Assembly (NCBI RefSeq): GCF_027923465.1
Contig: NZ_BRLB01000019.1
Coordinates: forward strand, 1 to 64,000
Source of the DNA: Vallitalea longa
GTDB taxonomy: Bacteria; Bacillota; Clostridia; Lachnospirales; Vallitaleaceae
DNA length: 64,000 nucleotides
Direction of reading: 5' to 3'
A program made the translations under genes and the position numbers. The notes under the pieces were generated by a model. The model had not been told where the DNA came from. It did no database searches and saw only the letters and a list, made by a program, of their open reading frames with translations. Positions 33,712 through 42,787 of the stretch are shown here, in pieces (position 1 is the first letter of the stretch; every line of letters starts with the position of its first letter).

Positions 33712-34093
33712 TAAAAATGCCCCCTTCTTAATTTTTAAGGGAATTATTATTCCCTGTTATTTCATACTTAAGTTTCATACTTATTATAACTGCTCAATTT
33801 ACATAATATCATAAAACAGAAAAAAATGTTCTTACATAATTGTTTTTTTAATATACAAATGTGTTTTATCTATAACACTTAACATAACTAAGTAAAAGCT
33901 TAAGTAACTCATATTTTGAAAATTATTTAAGGTATATTATATACTCATTAATTGCTAAATGCAATATAATATGCTCAAAATTTCTATTTACTAAATTGTT
34001 CAAACAAAATATCTATATCCCGTAATTTATTTGATATTTCAAAAACAAAATTTTGTATAGATTATAGTCATAGATTATGGTATGATTATATTA
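33712..34093. other. Divergent intergenic region between ilvE and dinB
   Basis: No gene is seen. On the ilvE side a TATAAT-like -10 lies near 33783-33788 without a clear -35. A perfect 12-base palindrome ACAAAATTTTGT is at 34045-34056 on the dinB side. A CodY-like sequence at 33910-33924 has three mismatches and is not convincing in such A+T-rich DNA. Confidence 0.45.
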
Positions 34094-34106
34094 GAACATA
34101 TATTCG
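34094..34106 (+). promoter_or_regulatory. Candidate LexA (SOS) box before dinB
   Basis: GAACATATATTCG matches the Gram-positive LexA site GAACnnnnGTTC with one mismatch and lies 30 bases before the dinB start. Translesion polymerase genes are commonly LexA-controlled, which supports the call. Confidence 0.55.
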
Positions 34107-34135
34107 GTATTCTACCAATTAATAGAGTGATTACG

Positions 34136-35332
34136 ATGAGAACTATTTTCCATATTGATATGAATTCTTTTTTTGCTTCTTGTGAGCAAGCTTTGAATCC
34201 TAAATTAAAAGAGAAACCTTTAATAGTAGGGGGAGACCCTAAGAAAAGGCGAGGTATCGTACTAGCTGCCAGTTATGATGCAAAGGCTTATGGTGTGAAG
34301 ACCACTATGCCCATCTGGCAAGCTGTTAAGCTATGCCCAGAAGCTGTCATCATCAGACCTACTCACAACTTATATAGTAATATCTCCAAGAAAATAATGA
34401 ATATTTTTGATGAGTATACACCTTTAAAACAACAGTTATCCATTGATGAAGCTTTTCTAGACATGACTGGAACTGAAAATCTATTTGGTTCTACACTAGA
34501 AGCAGCCTCTATAATACAGAATAGGTTACTTGATGAATTGGATATTCCATGTTCTGTAGGTATATCTTCTAATAAATTATTGGCAAAAATGGCTTCTGAT
34601 TATAAAAAACCACTTGGAATAACAGAGATCTACCCCAAAGACATAGAAAATAAATTATGGCATCTACCTGTGGGAGAACTTTATGGTGTGGGTAAAAAAA
34701 CAACTATTGCACTTAACAAGATCAATGTAAAAACTATAGGTGATTTAGCTAAATGCCCAGTTGATACACTTGCAACTATAATTGGTAACAAATATGCAAA
34801 TGAAATCCATGATTCAGCTAATGGTATTGGTGAAAGTATTATCGACCCTAATGTTAGAAATGAGACCAAAAGCATAAGTAACGAAATTACTTTCTCATCA
34901 GATATAGATGATCTGGACAAACTAAAAAAAGAAGCTCTACTATTAGCAGATTCGGTAAGCTGGCGACTAAGGAAACATATGTTAAAAGGCAAAACCATAT
35001 CTATTAAAATCAAATATAGTAATTTCAAGACAATAACAAGAAGTATTACTATCAATAATCCAACGGATGTTACCGATATTATATATAATAAAACTTGTAA
35101 TTTATTGGATAATCTAGAATTGGGACAATCTGTTAGATTACTTGGTGTTGGAATAGGAAATTTTGATAATAGCGAGTATCAACAACTGTCTTTGTTTGAA
35201 AAGGAAGAAAACGTCCCTCATAAAAAAGAACAAGTGGATAGGTTAGTAGATGAACTTAGAGAACGTTTCGGTTATGATTCAGTGAAAAGAGCTTCATTGA
35301 TAGATAATAGTTACAATCCTAAGCAAAAATAA
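34136..35332 (+). CDS. dinB: DNA polymerase IV (Y family)
   Basis: A translesion DNA polymerase of 398 residues. The palm acidic residues are in FHIDMNSFFASCE and SIDEAFLDMTG; AASYDAKAYGVKTTMP is the family's finger segment; helix-hairpin-helix GVGKKTTIALNKI follows; the little-finger domain forms the C-terminal third. The start at 34136 is chosen because the protein homology begins at MRTIFHIDMNSFF and GAGTGA lies upstream; the frame is open from 34082. A LexA-like box precedes it. A small membrane-protein gene follows after 22 bases. Confidence 0.95.
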   Translation: MRTIFHIDMNSFFASCEQALNPKLKEKPLIVGGDPKKRRGIVLAASYDAKAYGVKTTMPIWQAVKLCPEAVIIRPTHNLYSNISKKIMNIFDEYTPLKQQLSIDEAFLDMTGTENLFGSTLEAASIIQNRLLDELDIPCSVGISSNKLLAKMASDYKKPLGITEIYPKDIENKLWHLPVGELYGVGKKTTIALNKINVKTIGDLAKCPVDTLATIIGNKYANEIHDSANGIGESIIDPNVRNETKSISNEITFSSDIDDLDKLKKEALLLADSVSWRLRKHMLKGKTISIKIKYSNFKTITRSITINNPTDVTDIIYNKTCNLLDNLELGQSVRLLGVGIGNFDNSEYQQLSLFEKEENVPHKKEQVDRLVDELRERFGYDSVKRASLIDNSYNPKQK

Positions 35333-35354
35333 ATAGCATGGGAAGGATGATATA

Positions 35355-35618
35355 ATGCCATTCATATATTTTTTGATATTATTTATATTTATATGCTTGC
35401 TGACATTACTAATATTGAACCATATTTTATCAAAAGGTATCGACACTCCATTACATAATATCTTAATTATATTAACACAGATAATCATTTTACTTGCAAT
35501 AATCATTATGAAAACACACTCAGAAACATTAAGCTTATTATGTGGTTTCATCATTTCGTTTATAATATTTATTGGAATAGTACTGACGAAAGGTATTAAT
35601 CAGAATAATAAATATTGA
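35355..35618 (+). CDS. Small hypothetical membrane protein
   Basis: An 87-residue protein made almost wholly of three hydrophobic segments (about 3-24, 34-50, 58-78) ending in the polar tail KGINQNNKY. I recognise no family. GGAAGG lies eight bases before the ATG and the gene follows dinB by 22 bases, with a terminator behind it, so it is probably co-transcribed with dinB. An antisense frame in the same place lacks a ribosome binding site. Confidence 0.6.
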   Translation: MPFIYFLILFIFICLLTLLILNHILSKGIDTPLHNILIILTQIIILLAIIIMKTHSETLSLLCGFIISFIIFIGIVLTKGINQNNKY

Positions 35619-35692
35619 GTAACTGTTCTTAACGAATTACTATAGCAAATTACTATACATGGATATAAATCCACATATATTATAAATAACAT

Positions 35693-35732
35693 AAATCTCC
35701 AATACAATTTTACTATTGGAGATTTTATTTTT
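35693..35732 (+). terminator. Terminator of the dinB unit
   Basis: A perfect 12-base inverted repeat AAATCTCCAATA (35693-35704) / TATTGGAGATTT (35714-35725), followed by TATTTTT. Confidence 0.85.
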
Positions 35733-35840
35733 AACATATTTACCTGATTTACTTATTTAAATACAACTTTAACGTTCATGTGATGCATTAATCGACTTGC
35801 TTTAATTTGTAATGTTTTTAAATTAATTTATAAGTTAGTA

Positions 35841-36485
35841 TTATTGTTTATCGTCATGATTAATTAATTCAGTATCTATTGTTTTAATTATTTTTTCTCC
35901 CTTATTATTATCATAATAATCATAGATGATATTACCATTCTCATCTAAATCCAATACTGGAGAGTATTCTTTATTGGTAATATTGATTTCTCCTACTTCA
36001 TCATAATATCCTATCTTGAAATCACTTGTTATGTAATACATATTATATATATTAAAATTACTTGAACCATATTGTCCTACTAGAAATTCATAGTTACCAT
36101 CATTATTATAATCTTCAATAGTTATATCAAATTTATTTTTCACTGATAGCTGCTCATTGAATTCATTGCTAGAATATGAGTCTATAATATAGTTTTTATC
36201 AGTATCTATAATACATAATTTACAGTTTCCAACCCAATTAGCACCATATTCTGGTCCAGGATTATAGTCTTCATAATACTTACCATCATATAATCTAAGA
36301 GCAATTATATAATTATCCTTACCCATCATACTTAAGTCGCTTTCTCCTAGAGTTACATCTGTCATTACTTTAATATCTACATCTTTCTCATCATTATTAC
36401 TATAACTTTCTTGGTCTATACTTTTACAGCTACTACATACAATCATCACAATTAAAATTATATTAATCAAATGACTCTTTCTCAT
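35841..36485 (-). CDS. Putative lipoprotein of unknown function
   Basis: A 214-residue exported protein. A basic start and hydrophobic run (IILIVMIVCSSC) give a signal peptide with a lipobox-like SSC, then an acidic linker. The domain beyond residue 45 has an Asp-rich turn DYNNDGNYEFLVG of the kind found in FG-GAP/VCBS-type repeats and a related DLDENGNIIYDYYD, suggesting a small beta-propeller-like or calcium-binding fold. I do not recognise the family. The start at 36485 follows AGAGGTG by 11 bases; the frame is open to 36509. Confidence 0.6.
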   Translation of the reverse strand: MRKSHLINIILIVMIVCSSCKSIDQESYSNNDEKDVDIKVMTDVTLGESDLSMMGKDNYIIALRLYDGKYYEDYNPGPEYGANWVGNCKLCIIDTDKNYIIDSYSSNEFNEQLSVKNKFDITIEDYNNDGNYEFLVGQYGSSNFNIYNMYYITSDFKIGYYDEVGEINITNKEYSPVLDLDENGNIIYDYYDNNKGEKIIKTIDTELINHDDKQ

Positions 36486-36664
36486 ATTTTCATATACACC
36501 TCTTTTCATCAGATAATTTTAGATTTATTGGCTATATTGTATATTATAACTCACATTATTTTAAAATCAAATCGCCTAAATTATTAAATATGTTATAATA
36601 TTCTATTTTGGTTACATAATCATCAATAGCATTGAAAAGAAAGATACAACGAATCAATGATTAC

Positions 36665-36726
36665 TACAAATAAAGTCATCTTCATTTATTTGCAATAAGA
36701 TTACTCTTATATATGAAGATAACTTT
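36665..36726 (-). terminator. Terminator of the GH66/importer operon
   Basis: Arms of 14 bases with one mismatch (36672-36685 against 36713-36726, ATGAAGAT core) enclose an inner stem ATAAGA/TCTTAT. A short T-rich stretch follows on the minus strand. It lies 40 bases past the GH66 stop. Confidence 0.65.
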
Positions 36727-36764
36727 CCATAATACCAACAGAATACCATTGATATTTCTGTCTA

Positions 36765-38471
36765 TTACTTGACTTTTATGTAAACCATTCCCCAGAATTC
36801 AAGTTTAGGTACTTCAAAACAAATATAATTACCTCTTTCCAAAGATTCAGTTGTATATTCCACCTCTACACTGCTTATGCTTTCATTATCAGGTGAGGCA
36901 TAATAAACACCCATCACCTGTTCATCAATAAGAGCTTTTATTTGTATACCCTCTATTTCTTTAGGTTTATTATTTTTCTCTTCATTCCATACATCATTAT
37001 CTATACCTACCATGTTTATGAGATGTATGACTTTATACTCATTCACTTCTCTTATTTGTGTCCATATTGAATGTTCTGTAGGATAAGAGGAAAAATCACT
37101 TCCTGAAAATAGGTATTCTGTATTGATTCCATTTGCATGAGTCATAGATATATCTACTGCATCCATATCATATAGAATATCTCCATATCTGACTATGAAA
37201 TCATAATAACTCCTGACCTTTTCCCCTTGTCCATCTGTCAACTTACCATAATTAACATAATACGGGTCGCATAAAACACCATTTTCTTCACCTAGAACCA
37301 GTTGAAATCCTCCACTAGCTGTTATAACAGCAGTTGTAAGCAAAAGACTATTCAAACAACTTTCTGGTGAGTAATCGTACTTTTTATCAAAACACTTCAT
37401 GTAAGCTGCAAGAATAACTTGTTTACCACTTAATTCTTTTGCCCTATGAATCAATTCAAATAAATGCCTGTATTTAGATTGTGGGTCCCATACTTCTATA
37501 TAGCAGGCAGCTTGTTTACTAGGTGCTACTGCTTCTATCGCCCAGTTACCGACTGCATTGAAGATTAAGCCAATATCTGGCTTGATACTACTTAATTTAT
37601 TATAGGTCTTATTGATAAATGGTAAGAACTGCTCGTTAAGTCTCACTAATTTTTTATCATTATCAAGAATGGAATAAGCTGTTTTTGGGAACCCGTACGT
37701 ATCAAGGTGAATACCATCAAAATCCAATTCATGTATGGCTAATTCATATTGATTGATTATATGCTTGGTCCAAGGAGACGATTCATCAATATTCATTATA
37801 TAAAACCATTCCCCTAGATTCTGTGGTTTATCATCGTTAGTATATAAGCCCCACTCTTTATGTTTTTCATAAAAATCTTTTGAAGATGCATAGATACATC
37901 CATATCCTATAGCTGCCATATTGTAAGTATGACAACTGTTTATTTTATCTATTATGGCTTCTCTGGATAGTTTTCTATCAAGTAAATCCATGAAATACGG
38001 TTTTTTTGGTATTAGATCTTCATGTCTATACATCCAATCGTAAAATTGAACCACATTGATATGATATTTCAACATCTGCAGAACATCTTTTTCATCTTTT
38101 TCATCCTCTTTGTAGAAATCACTTAAGAATCCATATCTAGGCCTAACCTTCCAATGTTCCAACACATCAAAAGAAGTCTCTCTGTAACTGCCCTGAATAC
38201 TTACATGAACCCCATATCCTCTGTTTTTTACATTAGGAGGCATGTATTCTAATTTTACTTTATTGATTCCTTCATTGAGTACATGTATTTCTTTTCTATT
38301 ACATATTATTTTATTTAAATGAGATATTTTATAATTGATATAATAAGGTTTTTTGTCTTTATCTCTATTATTTATATGTATATTAATTTTTACTTTTTCA
38401 TTCGGTTTATATACTGCTTTATCTGGAAATATATCTATTATTTCGATTCTTGCGTCATTCATGTTTTCCAT
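36765..38471 (-). CDS. Glycoside hydrolase family 66 (dextranase-like), cytoplasmic
   Basis: A 568-residue GH66 enzyme, the family of endo-dextranases and cyclo-isomaltooligosaccharide glucanotransferases acting on alpha-1,6-glucan. Layout: N-terminal beta domain (1-105), catalytic TIM barrel (about 110-455; PRYGFLSDFY start), C-terminal beta domain. Asp257 in DGIHLDTYGFP is the expected nucleophile and Glu326 in YIEVWDP the acid/base; the spacing of 69 residues agrees with characterised members. There is no signal peptide, unlike secreted dextranases, so it should cut imported isomalto-oligosaccharides. Start at 38471 behind AGAGGTG. It is the last gene of the importer operon. Confidence 0.92.
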   Translation of the reverse strand: MENMNDARIEIIDIFPDKAVYKPNEKVKINIHINNRDKDKKPYYINYKISHLNKIICNRKEIHVLNEGINKVKLEYMPPNVKNRGYGVHVSIQGSYRETSFDVLEHWKVRPRYGFLSDFYKEDEKDEKDVLQMLKYHINVVQFYDWMYRHEDLIPKKPYFMDLLDRKLSREAIIDKINSCHTYNMAAIGYGCIYASSKDFYEKHKEWGLYTNDDKPQNLGEWFYIMNIDESSPWTKHIINQYELAIHELDFDGIHLDTYGFPKTAYSILDNDKKLVRLNEQFLPFINKTYNKLSSIKPDIGLIFNAVGNWAIEAVAPSKQAACYIEVWDPQSKYRHLFELIHRAKELSGKQVILAAYMKCFDKKYDYSPESCLNSLLLTTAVITASGGFQLVLGEENGVLCDPYYVNYGKLTDGQGEKVRSYYDFIVRYGDILYDMDAVDISMTHANGINTEYLFSGSDFSSYPTEHSIWTQIREVNEYKVIHLINMVGIDNDVWNEEKNNKPKEIEGIQIKALIDEQVMGVYYASPDNESISSVEVEYTTESLERGNYICFEVPKLEFWGMVYIKVK

Positions 38472-38489
38472 TCTTTTCACCTCTAAGCT

Positions 38490-39320
38490 CTATTCTTTTA
38501 TTGCGCCCTCACCGATACCTCCAACTACAAAGAATTTTTGATTTATAGTATAGACTATCATAACTGGAATCAATGTTATTATTGATGCAGCAAAAACCAA
38601 ACCATATTTAGTAGCATGCTGTCCATTGATCCTGTGGATGACGATTGGTAATGTCAATAGATTCTCTTTCGCACCTAATATAATCTTTGCTGTCAAGAAA
38701 TCGTCCCATGTTCCCAATAGAACGAGAATCGCCAATGTTCCAATAGCCGGTCTAGCTAAAGGCATTACAATCTTCTTAAATATCGTAAAATGTGAACCTC
38801 CATCAACCACAACAGATTCAATTAATTCATTGGGAATAGCTTCAAAAAATCCTCTTAGGAAAAAGGTATTACCGCATATTCCTGTACCGATATATAGTAA
38901 TATAAGTCCTCTTCTTGTTCCTATCATACCTAATTGATTAATCAACATAAACTGAGGTATTATATTCAATACGCCTGGTATCATAAGCGTAAATAAATAT
39001 AACTTGAATAATAATTCTTTACCCCTAAATGGAATTTTAGCAAAAGCATATGCTGATAATGCGGAAATAAATATAACGATTATGGTTGTTACAAAAGTAA
39101 TAAATGCACTATTACCAAAATAGTCAAATATATGATAAACATTTACTATTTCTTTAAAGTTATCAAAAGTAAATTCTTTTGGTAACAATCTAGGTGGATT
39201 AGGTAAAGAAAATGTGAATGTCTCAAATGAATTACCTATCATTATAATAAATGGAAGCATGAAAATTACAGCACCCAAAATGAGTAATGCCCATTTAAGT
39301 ATTTTTCTAATGTTTTTCAA
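38490..39320 (-). CDS. Carbohydrate ABC importer permease (MalG type)
   Basis: A 276-residue CUT1 permease with six helices and the EAA loop IESVVVDGGSHFTIFKKIVMP (a variant in which EAA is replaced by ESV). It begins at a TTG behind AAAGGAGATG. Its neighbour GH66 gene suggests that the cargo is an alpha-1,6-glucan fragment. No ATPase is encoded in the operon. Confidence 0.92.
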   Translation of the reverse strand: MKNIRKILKWALLILGAVIFMLPFIIMIGNSFETFTFSLPNPPRLLPKEFTFDNFKEIVNVYHIFDYFGNSAFITFVTTIIVIFISALSAYAFAKIPFRGKELLFKLYLFTLMIPGVLNIIPQFMLINQLGMIGTRRGLILLYIGTGICGNTFFLRGFFEAIPNELIESVVVDGGSHFTIFKKIVMPLARPAIGTLAILVLLGTWDDFLTAKIILGAKENLLTLPIVIHRINGQHATKYGLVFAASIITLIPVMIVYTINQKFFVVGGIGEGAIKE

Positions 39321-39335
39321 TATGATTCATCTCCT

Positions 39336-40262
39336 TTAATAATCCACTTTCATTTTTTTATTCAATATAAGAGTTACAATCAATATGCTAATGGCTGTTA
39401 TCAATCCTATAGCCGCGCCTTCTCCAAATTTATACAATTTGAATGTACGTGTATATAATAAATATTGAAGTACACTTGTTTTTCCTCTAGGATCTCCTCC
39501 TGTTAGAACGAGAACTTGTAAAAATACGTTGAATGATCCTATCAATAATTGTATAGTTAGAAAAAAAGTAGTTGGTTTTATTAAAGGTATAGTAACATTT
39601 TTTAATTTCTGGAATCCAGTTGCACCTTCAATAGCTGCCACTTCATAATAACTCTTGTTGATACCTTGTATTGCCGCTAAATACAACAACATAGCATATC
39701 CAATATTTTTCCATATTCCAAGTATCCATATGGATATATTTCCACCCCATTCTGTTTTCAGCCAGTTTATGGGGGTAGATGTTATATGTAGAACATTAAC
39801 CAATAAATAATTTATTGGTCCTTGGATACCAGGATTAAATAAATACTTGAACACTAATCCCGCAATAATCCATGAAGTGATAACTGGTAGATAATAGATC
39901 ACTTTAAAGGTTGTAGAAAATTTCTTAATAGAATTAATGGCTACTGCTATAATAAGTCCTAGAAATAATGTTATAGGTGTTACAACGACAGCATATAAAA
40001 TATTATTTCTATAAGCAGTAAAAAACCTTTGTTGAGATTCTGTGAATAATGCTTTGAAATTATCAAGTCCTGTAAAAGTCAATTTACCTGAAATAATGTC
40101 ATAATCTGAAAAACTGATTTGAATGTTTTTCAACATTGGATAAAATATGAATGCAACAGCTAATATTAATCCAGGTAGTATAAAGATAATCGCCTGCCAA
40201 GATTTATTATATATCTTGTTAGATTCATTGTGTGTCTTTTTTCTGACCTTACTAGTCCTCAT
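39336..40262 (-). CDS. Carbohydrate ABC importer permease (MalF type)
   Basis: A 308-residue CUT1 permease, with the EAA loop YYEVAAIEGATGFQKLKNVTIPLI and six to seven helices. GGAGGGT precedes its ATG. It forms the membrane channel with the permease encoded 15 bases downstream. Confidence 0.93.
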   Translation of the reverse strand: MRTSKVRKKTHNESNKIYNKSWQAIIFILPGLILAVAFIFYPMLKNIQISFSDYDIISGKLTFTGLDNFKALFTESQQRFFTAYRNNILYAVVVTPITLFLGLIIAVAINSIKKFSTTFKVIYYLPVITSWIIAGLVFKYLFNPGIQGPINYLLVNVLHITSTPINWLKTEWGGNISIWILGIWKNIGYAMLLYLAAIQGINKSYYEVAAIEGATGFQKLKNVTIPLIKPTTFFLTIQLLIGSFNVFLQVLVLTGGDPRGKTSVLQYLLYTRTFKLYKFGEGAAIGLITAISILIVTLILNKKMKVDY

Positions 40263-40290
40263 GTGTCAACCCTCCAATGAAGTTAATAAT

Positions 40291-40329
40291 AGGTCTATCC
40301 TAGAATACATACTTTTCTAAGATAGCCCT
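40291..40329 (-). other. Intercistronic stem-loop between binding-protein and permease genes
   Basis: Arms of 15 bases (40291-40305 and 40315-40329) pair with one mismatch and one G-U. No T tract follows. Position directly behind the binding-protein gene suggests a transcript stabiliser or partial attenuator that sets binding protein above permease levels. Confidence 0.7.
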
Positions 40330-40344
40330 ATGTATTAATTATAA

Positions 40345-41646
40345 TTAGTTATTGCTAAGAACCCCATCTATCAACTCGGCTGCATTTGTCAACCCCTCTT
40401 CAGTTGTTACTGCCTCAGTTAGAATACTATCAAAAGCGTCTTTTAGATGTTCTTCTATTGTAGCCTTTTCAGGTGATGGAATACGTGTGTTAGCATTGTT
40501 CAACTGTTCAAGATAAACAGACCATACTTCATCACTTGTCAACTCTTCATTTTTTGCTGCTGATTTTAATACTGGCATCTGTCCCATTTCTTTTCCCATC
40601 AACACTTGTACTTCTTCGGAAAGTAAGAATTGGACAAATTGGAAAGCTTCTTTTTTATGTTCACAACTGTTGAATATACCTATGCTCTCACCACCTACTA
40701 TTGAACTTGACTGGTTATCATAAGTTGGAATAAGTGCTGGTTTCAGTCCTGAATCTTCCCAATCTTCTGTGAAGGCAAAGAACCATGGACCTTCAAGGAA
40801 CATTGCATATTCTCCAGATTTTATACCATCCCAAGCATCTGTACTTCCATCGATTTCTTTGATTGTGAACATTCCTTTATCATGAAGTCCTTTTAATTTA
40901 TTGACTGCATTAATGCTTTGTTCACTATCAAGATATCCTGTTGCTTTTGTAAAATCTTCATTAGTTATAACACCACCAAATGACCAGAAATAAGGTAGGA
41001 AGTCCCAATCTCCCGCACTTGAAACATTCATTGTATATTCCCCTTTTTCAAGGCTTGCATCAATGAATTCTTCCATAGTCTTTGGAACATCATCAAATCC
41101 TAATTCTTTTAATTTATTCATATTGAATATTGCCGCTTTACAGCTACTATCAAGTGGCAAACCATAATACTTACCATTATAATAATTGGTAGCCATAGGT
41201 CCATCAAATAAATTAGATTTCAATTCATCAAAACCTTCCATATCATCTAATGGTGCTAATGCTCCCATTTTAGCTAATCCGGAAACATCTGTTAAATCAA
41301 GTCTAGCAATATCTGGTGTAGTATTAGTACCTGCACTAATGACTATCTGCTCAGCATATTGATCATTACCTTGTGCTACCACCTCAATTTCAATGTTAGG
41401 ATATTTTTCATTGAACATTGGAATAATGGTATCTTGGAAAAATGGTGTTTCCTTATCTGCACCATAGTTATGCCAAAATGTCAGTTTTACTTTTTCACCC
41501 GAAGCTTCTTCTTGGTTGAAATCCTCTTCTTTTGTTTGACCGTCAATATCATTTACACTATCTTTCGCATCATCACTTTTAGTACAACCAGTAAACATAA
41601 GTGTCAATGCTAACACTATAATCATTGTATTTCTTATAATCTTCAT
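40345..41646 (-). CDS. Sugar-binding lipoprotein of an ABC importer
   Basis: A 433-residue MalE-like solute-binding protein with a lipoprotein signal (LALTLMFTGCTKSDD) and an acidic linker. The domain shows KLTFWHNYGADKETPFF at the start of the fold and NYYNGKYYGLPLDSS in the hinge. First gene of binding protein, two permeases and GH66, so isomalto-oligosaccharides are the probable ligand (inference). A direct repeat upstream (41718-41748) is a likely site for the divergently encoded AraC regulator. Confidence 0.92.
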   Translation of the reverse strand: MKIIRNTMIIVLALTLMFTGCTKSDDAKDSVNDIDGQTKEEDFNQEEASGEKVKLTFWHNYGADKETPFFQDTIIPMFNEKYPNIEIEVVAQGNDQYAEQIVISAGTNTTPDIARLDLTDVSGLAKMGALAPLDDMEGFDELKSNLFDGPMATNYYNGKYYGLPLDSSCKAAIFNMNKLKELGFDDVPKTMEEFIDASLEKGEYTMNVSSAGDWDFLPYFWSFGGVITNEDFTKATGYLDSEQSINAVNKLKGLHDKGMFTIKEIDGSTDAWDGIKSGEYAMFLEGPWFFAFTEDWEDSGLKPALIPTYDNQSSSIVGGESIGIFNSCEHKKEAFQFVQFLLSEEVQVLMGKEMGQMPVLKSAAKNEELTSDEVWSVYLEQLNNANTRIPSPEKATIEEHLKDAFDSILTEAVTTEEGLTNAAELIDGVLSNN

Positions 41647-41717
41647 TGTATTTCCCCCTAAGATATAAATTTTGTATATGTATAATTATAGTTAAATATG
41701 AAAAAATTCAAATAACT

Positions 41718-41748
41718 AAATCTGACTTTCTTTATACAAAACCTACTT
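41718..41748. promoter_or_regulatory. Candidate AraC-type operator (direct repeat)
   Basis: On the minus strand AAAGTAGGTTT is followed, 21 bases later, by AAAGTCAGATTT. Two direct half-sites two helical turns apart are the usual binding pattern of AraC/XylS proteins. The pair lies in the 232-base gap between the importer operon and its divergent AraC-family gene. Confidence 0.5.
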
Positions 41749-41878
41749 TTTTTATATTTTCAGTTGAAAAATATGAATGGGATATTATAATTAAGAAAGG
41801 TAAAGTGTTGAAATGATATGTAATGTGGTTGTAATCGTTATTTGAGATAGGAACATAATATAAGGAAGTGTGTAGAGA

Positions 41879-42787
41879 ATGATTTTTCATATGAAAACGG
41901 ATGTTTTACCTATGGTTAGATTTATTGGACAGATATATTATCATCAGCCTTGGAAACATTTCGAGCGAAAGGCAAACGAGTTTATAGTATATGTCATAAA
42001 AAGGGGAAATATGTTTATTGAAGAAGATGGGATTAGATATCATTTACATAAAAAAGATATATTCATCTTTGAACCCAATAAAAATCATAAAGGGTATAAA
42101 TCTGCATCTTGTGAGTATTTCCATATACATTTTTCAAATTTAGGATTATGTGAAACTGATTTTAAAGATATCATTACTTTAGCTAATGAATTACGAAAAA
42201 GACGTTATTGTGCAACAACAAGCAATTGTCTATCTAGCGAACTCCCTAATGATTCAAAATGTTTTTTACCTAAACAGTACTCTTTGGAACATATTGATTA
42301 TTATTCTAATAAATTAAAAGAATGTATTAATAATTACGAAATAAGAATTGAAAATTATAAAGAAATAATTTCAACAGAACTTCTGAATCTTTTTATAAGA
42401 ATTTCAAGAGAATTCGCTTCAAATATTATTGAATCCTCTTCTAATCAAATAAGTAAGCCACAGCACAAAGCTACAGAAGTCTTGAATTATATAAACAGTG
42501 AATATACCAATAAATTGACTGGCTATGTCATAGCTGAACATTTTGACTCTAATTATGACTATCTCAACAGATGTTTCAAACAGCTTACAGGACACACGAT
42601 AATAAATTATATCAATATGTTAAGAATCAACAAAGCTAAAGAACTGATATTGACAACCAACATGAAATTTACTGAAATAGCTTATCTCGTTGGCATAGAC
42701 AATCCATATTATTTCAGCAAATTATTCAAAAAATATGCTGGGTGTACAGCAACTGACTATTACAATAATACTATGCTTCTTCCTTAG
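41879..42787 (+). CDS. AraC-family transcriptional regulator
   Basis: A 302-residue regulator: N-terminal cupin-like sugar-sensing domain (about 15-100; GNMFIEEDGIRYHLHKKDIFIFEPN) and C-terminal AraC double helix-turn-helix (about 195-298; LTGYVIAEHFDSNYDYLNRCFKQLTG and GIDNPYYFSKLFKKYAG). It is divergent from the importer/GH66 operon and probably activates it when the oligosaccharide is present. Its 3' end overlaps the convergent DUF2161-like gene by 17 bases. Confidence 0.93.
   Translation: MIFHMKTDVLPMVRFIGQIYYHQPWKHFERKANEFIVYVIKRGNMFIEEDGIRYHLHKKDIFIFEPNKNHKGYKSASCEYFHIHFSNLGLCETDFKDIITLANELRKRRYCATTSNCLSSELPNDSKCFLPKQYSLEHIDYYSNKLKECINNYEIRIENYKEIISTELLNLFIRISREFASNIIESSSNQISKPQHKATEVLNYINSEYTNKLTGYVIAEHFDSNYDYLNRCFKQLTGHTIINYINMLRINKAKELILTTNMKFTEIAYLVGIDNPYYFSKLFKKYAGCTATDYYNNTMLLP

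Noticed and set aside
33910-33924. CodY-like site before ilvE
   Set aside because: Three mismatches to AATTTTCWGAAAATT, about 200 bases upstream of the start, in very A+T-rich DNA; expected by chance.
33712-33930. T-box leader for ilvE
   Set aside because: No T-box core sequence, specifier stem or T-box-type terminator is seen; only a six-pair stem at 33738-33755.
35294-35554. Antisense open frame opposite the small membrane protein
   Set aside because: It lacks a ribosome binding site and overlaps the dinB terminus; the plus-strand frame has a site and operon context.
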